Source: an uncultured Bacteroidota bacterium (GTDB lineage Bacteria; Bacteroidota; Bacteroidia; Chitinophagales; Chitinophagaceae). Taken from it: 11,213 bases of DNA. Every line of letters begins with the position of its first letter. The first letter of the stretch is position 1. The notes below the pieces were generated by a model that saw only the letters and a program-made list of their open reading frames with translations, was not told where the DNA came from and ran no database searches. The position numbers and the translations under genes are program-made. Of the stretch, positions 6,949-11,213 are shown in pieces. The stretch lies in the NCBI GenBank assembly GCA_946480675.1, contig CAMLKS010000046.1, positions 1 to 11,213 of the forward strand, written 5' to 3'.

Positions 6949-7860
6949 GTGAAGCAGCCGCAACCACATATCGTCAATTCTTTATCAGAGCAAAGCCGCA
7001 TCTTATCGTTACCGGCACCACAGCACCCGCTGGTAAGCGTCTTCAGGTTTGAAGATACTACCTACAATGCCGCACCCGAGTTCAATAACATTATCCTCAA
7101 CCTCTATTGCATTGCTATAAAGAAAGAGGTGACCTGCAAGGTAAAATACGGCCAGCACTACTACGATTTTGATGAAGGGGTCATGTCATTCATGGCGCCC
7201 AATCAGCTTATATCCAATATCAACGAGAACCACACACCTAAAGGCTGGTGCCTGTGCTTTCACCCCGATTTCATACAGCATTCCCCACTGGCAAAGAAGA
7301 TAAAAGAATACGGCTTCTTCTCGTATGCCGCCAACGAGGCCCTGTTTCTTTCAGAAAAAGAAGAAGCTATGGTAGTGGGCATTATGCTGCAGATACAGCA
7401 GGAATATCTTTCGCCCATAGATAGTTATAGCCAGGATGTCATTCTATCGCAAATAGAACTGCTGCTCAATTACAGCAACCGTTTTTACAACCGCCAGTTC
7501 CTCACGCGCAAAAAAGTGCATAACGATCTGCTCAGCAATATGGAGACGATACTGGATGCACATTTTAATAATAATGAAGCCCTGCGTAGCGGTATGCCTA
7601 CAGTTGCATCGGTAGCCGCGCAATTGAATGTATCGCTCAAATACATGAGCGATATGCTGCGCAACCTTACCGGACAAAGCGCGCAGCAGCATATACACAA
7701 TAAGGTAATAGAGCATGCCAAACTGCTGCTCACTACCAGCAATCTTTCAGTAAGCGAGGTGGCCTACCAGTTGGGGTTCGAATATCCCCAGTCATTCAAT
7801 AAATTATTCAGGAAGAAGACCAATGTATCACCACTGGCCTACCGGCAGTCGTTCAACTAA
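6949..7860 (+). CDS. AraC-family transcriptional regulator
   Basis: This 303-residue DNA-binding regulator has an N-terminal cupin-like sensing region (about 25-110) and a C-terminal double helix-turn-helix. The first helix-turn-helix is at about 217-240 (TVASVAAQLNVSLKYMSDML) and the second at about 266-290 (LSVSEVAYQLGFEYPQSFNK), followed by the typical end (LFRKKTNVSPLAYRQ). The start is GTG at 6949: an in-frame TGA lies at 6940-6942, and the next in-frame ATG would remove the first 78 residues of the sensing domain. It follows the aldo/keto reductase on the same strand and is the likely regulator of that gene, which is an inference from position. A hairpin and a TAATTTTG box precede it. 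The family is secure; the inducer is unknown. Confidence 0.93.
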   Translation: MKQPQPHIVNSLSEQSRILSLPAPQHPLVSVFRFEDTTYNAAPEFNNIILNLYCIAIKKEVTCKVKYGQHYYDFDEGVMSFMAPNQLISNINENHTPKGWCLCFHPDFIQHSPLAKKIKEYGFFSYAANEALFLSEKEEAMVVGIMLQIQQEYLSPIDSYSQDVILSQIELLLNYSNRFYNRQFLTRKKVHNDLLSNMETILDAHFNNNEALRSGMPTVASVAAQLNVSLKYMSDMLRNLTGQSAQQHIHNKVIEHAKLLLTTSNLSVSEVAYQLGFEYPQSFNKLFRKKTNVSPLAYRQSFN

Positions 7861-7862
7861 GG

Positions 7863-8005
7863 TTACTGCCCCGTTATCAGCAGCCCGTCTATCTTCATAC
7901 CATCTTTGCCTTTGTTCAGTATATACACATTGGTTTCTTCACCGGCAGGTATTTACCCAGCGCAGCTGCGTAATCATTGAGAAATTCCCCCACAAATTGT
8001 TGCAT
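7863..8005 (-). pseudogene. Frameshifted C-terminal gene remnant
   Basis: On the minus strand, an ATG at 8003-8005 opens MQQFVGEFLNDYAAALGKYL in one frame. The sense then continues in a second frame as PAGEETNVYILNKGKDGM and on to a TAA at 7863-7865. Joining the two frames gives about 47 residues of protein-like sequence with a shift around 7950. An in-frame TGA lies just before the ATG, so the N-terminal part of any older gene is gone. The stop is three bases past the AraC stop. I do not recognise the family. It may be a decayed gene or, less likely, a chance reading. Confidence 0.4.
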
Positions 8006-8080
8006 GTATCAACAGCTTTTCAAACCACAATATCTAAAAAACAATGCCTTTTGTGGCATTCTATTGGTAGCTTCAGGTGT

Positions 8081-8635
8081 ATGAATAACATACTGCAACA
8101 GGTACGCGACTATGCCGATGCCGCACATGGCACGCAGATGCGCAAATACACACCCGAGCGCTACATTGTGCATCCCGTACGGGTAATGGAAACCTGCGCC
8201 CAATATACCGATAAGCAAACCATACTGGCCGCAGCCCTGCTGCACGATGTGCTGGAAGACACCCCCGTAACACAACAGGAAATGCTGGCCTTCCTGCAAA
8301 CCATTATGAGTGAAGAAGATGCGGCTGAAACCCTGAAGCTGGTAATAGAACTGACAGATGTATATGTGAAGAAAGACTACCCGAAAATGAACCGCCGCAC
8401 ACGAAAGGCTAAGGAACAGCTACGCATAGCAGAAACAAGTGCCGATTCTCAAACCATCAAGTACGCCGATATTATAGACAACTGCAACGAAATAGTAAAG
8501 CACGACCCCGACTTTGCCAAAGTGTTTCTGTATGAATGCCGCGCCAACCTCCGCATCATGGGAAAAGGCAATGCAGACCTTTACAACCGTGCGGTGCAAA
8601 AGGTGGATGATGCCATTGCATCTATGAAAAAATAA
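8081..8635 (+). CDS. Stand-alone HD-domain phosphohydrolase, RelA/SpoT hydrolase-like
   Basis: This 184-residue cytoplasmic protein is essentially one HD domain of the type found at the N-terminus of RelA/SpoT and in small alarmone hydrolases such as Mesh1. Metal-binding and catalytic residues are visible: His31 in RYIVHPVRV, His55-Asp56 in ALLHDVLEDT with Glu59-Asp60, and Asp130 in TIKYADIIDNC. There is no synthetase domain, so hydrolysis of (p)ppGpp or a related nucleotide is the likely role, but the spacing after residue 95 differs from canonical family members and the substrate is unproven. The open frame extends back to 7823, through the AraC gene and a hairpin, so the ATG at 8081 that begins the domain is chosen. 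It ends one base before the stop of a convergent gene. Confidence 0.85.
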   Translation: MNNILQQVRDYADAAHGTQMRKYTPERYIVHPVRVMETCAQYTDKQTILAAALLHDVLEDTPVTQQEMLAFLQTIMSEEDAAETLKLVIELTDVYVKKDYPKMNRRTRKAKEQLRIAETSADSQTIKYADIIDNCNEIVKHDPDFAKVFLYECRANLRIMGKGNADLYNRAVQKVDDAIASMKK

Positions 8636-8636
8636 C

Positions 8637-8909
8637 TCAGCGTTTCTTGCAATCGGTAACACTTTGCATTTCCCACACCGTATCGTGCAGGGCCACGTGC
8701 CGGGTATAGATGCCATCTATCACATAATCGGTCTTCTGCCCTTCGCTCATATCGCATAGCAAGGTATCTGTTTCTACCATACGGCTGTGTTTCGATGCCG
8801 TATCGGTCATTTGCAGTGTTTGCATACAGCGCCAGCAGTGCTTTTTATCGCAGGCAGCACACAGCAGTAGTATTATAACGGCCGGGACTGATATATATGC
8901 CTTTCTCAT
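8637..8909 (-). CDS. Small Cys-rich lipoprotein
   Basis: This 90-residue protein starts with a lipoprotein signal (MRKAYISVPAVIILLLCAAC; lipid-bearing Cys20). The mature part is short and polar, with a CxxC motif at Cys25-Cys28 (HCWRC) and further cysteines at 52 and 87, which suggests a disulfide or a metal site. The start codon overlaps the stop of the upstream gene (TGATG), so the two are probably translated together. It converges on the HD gene with a one-base gap. I recognise no named family; small lipoproteins with a CWxC motif after the lipobox are, from memory, common in this phylum. Confidence 0.75.
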   Translation of the reverse strand: MRKAYISVPAVIILLLCAACDKKHCWRCMQTLQMTDTASKHSRMVETDTLLCDMSEGQKTDYVIDGIYTRHVALHDTVWEMQSVTDCKKR

Positions 8910-9151
8910 CAGGAAGCGTTCTCTACCAGGTCCACTTTCGGGTGTGCCAGCCGTTTGTTGTTTTGATAATATCTGCCATCTGTCAGCATTACACGGCCTT
9001 CCTGCTGTAGTTCTTTCAGCAGGCTATCCAGCACTTCCGGCGTTACGTTAAAGTATAGCAACAACGTATCTACGCCTATGGGCTGTTTCACTTTCTGTAG
9101 TTTTTTGATGTCCCTCAGCTTCTTGAGGACATCGGCGGCAAGTAAATTCAT
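8909..9151 (-). CDS. Small winged-helix-like protein
   Basis: This 80-residue cytoplasmic protein has a basic N-terminal helix (LKKLRDIKKLQKVKQP). A segment at about 26-62 follows, in which GVDTLLLYFNVTPEVLDSLL reads as helix-turn-helix, and EGRVMLTDGRYYQ as the beta wing of a winged helix. DNA or RNA binding is therefore possible, but this is an inference from pattern. It is the first gene of a two-gene operon with the lipoprotein, sharing a one-base stop/start overlap. It has no close resemblance to a named family that I can give. Confidence 0.75.
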   Translation of the reverse strand: MNLLAADVLKKLRDIKKLQKVKQPIGVDTLLLYFNVTPEVLDSLLKELQQEGRVMLTDGRYYQNNKRLAHPKVDLVENAS

Positions 9152-9300
9152 GGTAAAGATGTTTTTGTTTAATCAATAAAGAGCTTGGGCCGCAACCTGT
9201 TAAACAAAAAAAACTATGCCGCGAGCAGTTTTTCTCCTAACATCCCGTTCTGTATGGCATTAGATTTCTTCCTGTTGGCAAACACTAAAAAATTCAACTT

Positions 9301-9549
9301 ATGAAAAAGCTAATTCTGGCATTGGCGCTCATCATCGCAGCAGACACCGCAGGCATCGCCCAGTCATCAACCAACAGGCAAGACAGCACCAAACGTGAAA
9401 GAAAAATGGATAGGGATAACCGTCGGGACAATCGAAACGACAACAGGCGCAATCGTGATACCACTACCAACAACAGGAATAACAATTACAACAAAGACTA
9501 TAACCAGCAAGGCGGCACTACTACCGATAGCACCATGCGCAGCCGTTAG
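9301..9549 (+). CDS. Secreted Asn/Arg/Asp-rich low-complexity peptide
   Basis: This 82-residue protein has a clean signal peptide (MKKLILALALIIAADTAGIA, cut before Q). The mature part, about 62 residues, is almost entirely N, R, D, T, S, Q, K and Y, with runs such as DRDNRRDNRNDNRRNRD and NNRNNNYNKDYNQQ. It should be disordered and exported, perhaps acting on envelope or extracellular polymers or on metal ions, but nothing in the sequence fixes a role. Antisense frames across this stretch are artefacts of the repeated composition. A strong terminator follows at 9621-9653. TAGATTTC at 9261-9268 is a weak -7 candidate. Confidence 0.75.
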   Translation: MKKLILALALIIAADTAGIAQSSTNRQDSTKRERKMDRDNRRDNRNDNRRNRDTTTNNRNNNYNKDYNQQGGTTTDSTMRSR

Positions 9550-9620
9550 CAGCAACACAAACCAACTGGCAGCAGATTCAGGCCGTTGCAAACCGCAGTC
9601 ATATCCGTTTAAAAATCGGT

Positions 9621-9653
9621 TAAGCGCATATATCTATATGCGCTTATTTTTTT
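9621..9653 (+). terminator. Strong intrinsic terminator
   Basis: A perfect 12-bp stem (TAAGCGCATATA at 9621-9632, TATATGCGCTTA at 9635-9646) is followed by seven T residues (9647-9653), about 70 bases after the Asn/Arg/Asp-rich gene. Because it is palindromic, it may also serve the convergent gene at 9673-10245. Confidence 0.88.
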
Positions 9654-9672
9654 AGTCCAAACAAGAAGTATG

Positions 9673-10245
9673 CTATTTGAATGGCGGCATCACATGCTTC
9701 GATAAATAGGCATGTACAGCCTTCAGCAGTGGTTTGTTGGTGTCGTTTATCTCACAGTTGCTTTCCAGGTGCAGGTAATAACCGCAGTCTTCTTCTTCAT
9801 TTATCGCTTCGCAGGGATGATATATCCTAACAATGCCAAACTCGTGTGTATAATAGATATACCACATAAAATAACTGCACAGGTTCATAGTAATTTCTTC
9901 ATCGTCGGTTAGCAGCAGGGAGTAAACTTCATAAACTACAATGCTTGTATCCCCTACCGTTACCGTGTGCTTTCTGTCTGATAAAGAATACGCCATACTA
10001 TCCACTGTTACCTCTACAGATGTCTTATATGGCCCTACTCTTGGCTCTGCCCTTACAAAGGCCTTAGCAAAAGACCGTTGGTGTAGTGTTACACTTCTTA
10101 CACCGATGTCACCATCAGCATTGTATAAGGTATCTATCCCCTCTATCGATTTCTGTACCCATACCGTTGGGCACTGTGCCTGCGCCTTCATACTGCACAT
10201 GGCCGTGAGCAGCAACATAAATAAACAATAGCGAAGGCATGACAT
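9673..10245 (-). CDS. Secreted protein of unknown function
   Basis: This 190-residue protein starts with a signal peptide (MSCLRYCLFMLLLTAMCSMKAQA, cut before Q), so it is exported. The mature part begins with CPTVWVQKSIEGIDTLYNAD and is rich in beta-prone segments. It includes an aromatic stretch (SYFMWYIYYTHEFGIVRIYH) and an acidic patch (EAINEEEDC), and it carries five cysteines that could form disulfides. I recognise no domain. The strand and frame are supported by the signal peptide and the terminator-bounded context; the plus-strand open frames here are shadows. It converges on the Asn/Arg/Asp-rich gene and diverges from the beta-barrel pair. Confidence 0.8.
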   Translation of the reverse strand: MSCLRYCLFMLLLTAMCSMKAQAQCPTVWVQKSIEGIDTLYNADGDIGVRSVTLHQRSFAKAFVRAEPRVGPYKTSVEVTVDSMAYSLSDRKHTVTVGDTSIVVYEVYSLLLTDDEEITMNLCSYFMWYIYYTHEFGIVRIYHPCEAINEEEDCGYYLHLESNCEINDTNKPLLKAVHAYLSKHVMPPFK

Positions 10246-10311
10246 AACTATAAACCTACTTCATATATTTAATATAATATACACCCCTCGTTATCATTAT
10301 TCCTTTTTCCG

Positions 10312-10319
10312 TATATTTA
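10312..10319 (+). promoter_or_regulatory. Weak -7 candidate for the beta-barrel gene
   Basis: TATATTTA differs from TAnnTTTG at the last base and lies 19 bases before the ATG at 10338. The surrounding gap (10246-10337) is very A/T-rich and lies between two divergent genes, so it must hold promoters for both; no clean -33 box is visible. Confidence 0.25.
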
Positions 10320-10337
10320 ACCTACCTAAAAACAACT

Positions 10338-10979
10338 ATGATGCTAAAAACCTTATTCCCCACCGCCCTGCTGGCATTGTGCAGCCTCACCACCCACGCC
10401 CAGCGCGATGCCCGTGTGCAACTGCAACTCGGCAATTGGTCTGCACCTAATAATATGAACGGGTGGGGTTTCAAGCATGGCCTTGTCAATAGCGTTGCTC
10501 TTTCTGCCGAACACCGTGTTTACAAACGGCTGTATGTAAAGGCTACTATTTTAAAATGGCTTCCATATCAAAATCCCTTCCCGGGACTGGTTCGTAAAAA
10601 GCCAATGGATGAATCGGGCCGTAGCTATTATAGCCTTCGTCACAATAGTACTATGATAGATCTTTCTGCCAGCTACCGCCTAAAATTAAGCCGCCATAAC
10701 GAAGTGTATGCAGGTGCAGGTTGGGGCGTTTCTATTGGTACAGATTATTCTTCTGGCGGAGGCAGCGAAACTACAGATGCCATACACTATGCAGTGGAAA
10801 AAGTAGACTTTGGCGCCGCATGGGAAGCGGGTTATAACTACAACTTCGCCCATCAAAGGCTCAACATCGGTACCTCCATCAGCGGCCAGCACTACGCTGC
10901 TGATTTCAACCTGTACACCATTAAGCTTAACATCGGCTACAACTTCAATATCTTAAAGCACAAAAACAACGCACAATAA
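10338..10979 (+). CDS. Outer-membrane beta-barrel protein, tandem copy 1
   Basis: This 213-residue protein has a signal peptide (MMLKTLFPTALLALCSLTTHA, cut before Q) and a mature part of alternating polar and hydrophobic strands. Examples are NEVYAGAGWGVSIGTDYSSG, AAWEAGYNYNF and a final strand LYTIKLNIGYNFNI, typical of small OmpA-like or porin-family barrels of 8-10 strands. No periplasmic peptidoglycan-binding domain is present. A second, clearly related gene starts 14 bases downstream, so this is a tandem duplication and probably one transcript. A role in ligand binding or structure is not readable from sequence. Confidence 0.85.
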   Translation: MMLKTLFPTALLALCSLTTHAQRDARVQLQLGNWSAPNNMNGWGFKHGLVNSVALSAEHRVYKRLYVKATILKWLPYQNPFPGLVRKKPMDESGRSYYSLRHNSTMIDLSASYRLKLSRHNEVYAGAGWGVSIGTDYSSGGGSETTDAIHYAVEKVDFGAAWEAGYNYNFAHQRLNIGTSISGQHYAADFNLYTIKLNIGYNFNILKHKNNAQ

Positions 10980-10993
10980 CAAGCTACTTTACT

Positions 10994-11213
10994 ATGAAAA
11001 AGATTTTCACCACCGCCCTTTTAGCTATAGCCAGCCTCACTACCCACGCCCAGCGCGATGCACGTGTGCAATTGCAACTTGGCAACTGGTCTTCGCCCAA
11101 TGACAGGAATGGTATTGGGTTCAATGCTGTTGTTATTAATAATGCAGGCATCTCTGCCGAACATCGTGTATATAAAAATCTCTTTGTGAAAGCAGGGTAT
11201 CAGCGTTGGCTAA
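10994..11213 (+). CDS. Outer-membrane beta-barrel protein, tandem copy 2, cut by the window
   Basis: The ATG at 10994 opens 73 codons that run off the right edge. The product begins with a signal peptide (MKKIFTTALLAIASLTTHA, then Q) and continues QRDARVQLQLGNWSSPNDRN, then ISAEHRVYKNLFVKAGYQRW. These match copy 1 (residues 16-35 there and the AEHRVYK segment) closely, so the two genes are paralogues. No separate promoter is visible in the 14-base gap, so it is probably co-transcribed with copy 1. The 3' part lies outside the window. Confidence 0.88.
   Translation, partial: MKKIFTTALLAIASLTTHAQRDARVQLQLGNWSSPNDRNGIGFNAVVINNAGISAEHRVYKNLFVKAGYQRWL

Noticed and set aside
8043..8060. Small inverted repeat AATGCC/GGCATT before the HD gene
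   Set aside because: A 6-bp stem with no T tail is too weak to call a terminator or an operator.
7823..8080. Upstream start for the HD-domain protein
   Set aside because: The extension overlaps the AraC gene end and the minus-strand remnant and shows no domain; the HD domain begins right after the ATG at 8081.
9294..9591. Antisense and alternative-frame open frames over the Asn/Arg/Asp-rich gene
   Set aside because: They come from the low-complexity base composition; only the frame with a proper signal peptide is kept.

Overview
The window looks like a chromosomal segment from a member of the Bacteroidota, probably a Chitinophagaceae-like bacterium. The evidence is a TonB-dependent receptor with the plug and barrel layout typical of the group, many short signal peptides ending in A-x-A-Q, a TAnnTTTG-type -7 promoter box, and start codons with A/T-rich upstream sequence and no Shine-Dalgarno motif. 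No rRNA, tRNA, CRISPR array, insertion sequence or phage gene was seen, and no gene-free stretch exceeds about 220 bases.

Layout. Positions 1-1938 (minus) hold most of a TonB-dependent outer-membrane receptor whose C-terminus lies beyond the left edge. A nitrilase-superfamily amidohydrolase (2113-2895) diverges from it, followed by a SAM-dependent methyltransferase (3067-3831). An AT-rich gene for a small secreted protein (3917-4456) sits between two near-identical hairpin repeats. A multi-pass membrane lipoprotein (4568-5731, minus) converges on it. Next come an aldo/keto reductase (5887-6888) and an AraC-family regulator (6949-7860), separated by a perfect 13-bp inverted repeat. A stand-alone HD-domain hydrolase resembling small alarmone hydrolases (8081-8635) meets, tail to tail, a two-gene minus operon: a small winged-helix-like protein and a Cys-rich lipoprotein. 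The right end carries an Asn/Arg/Asp-rich secreted peptide with a strong terminator, a secreted protein of unknown function (minus), and a tandem pair of paralogous outer-membrane beta-barrel genes, the second cut by the window edge.

How the parts relate. The clearest functional pair is the aldo/keto reductase with its neighbouring AraC regulator. The 8909/8637 operon has overlapping stop and start codons, which suggests translational coupling. The other genes look like independent units, many of them envelope proteins. Several intergenic gaps contain short minus-strand open stretches that read like C-terminal ends of lost genes (2900-3016, 4486-4518, 7863-8005, 9214-9285), so the region appears to have lost genes. 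I found no convincing novel multi-gene system. The best leads are the repeat-bracketed AT-rich gene, the hairpin-controlled and possibly leaderless AraC gene, the unusual membrane lipoprotein, and the two gene remnants that share a C-terminal peptide.
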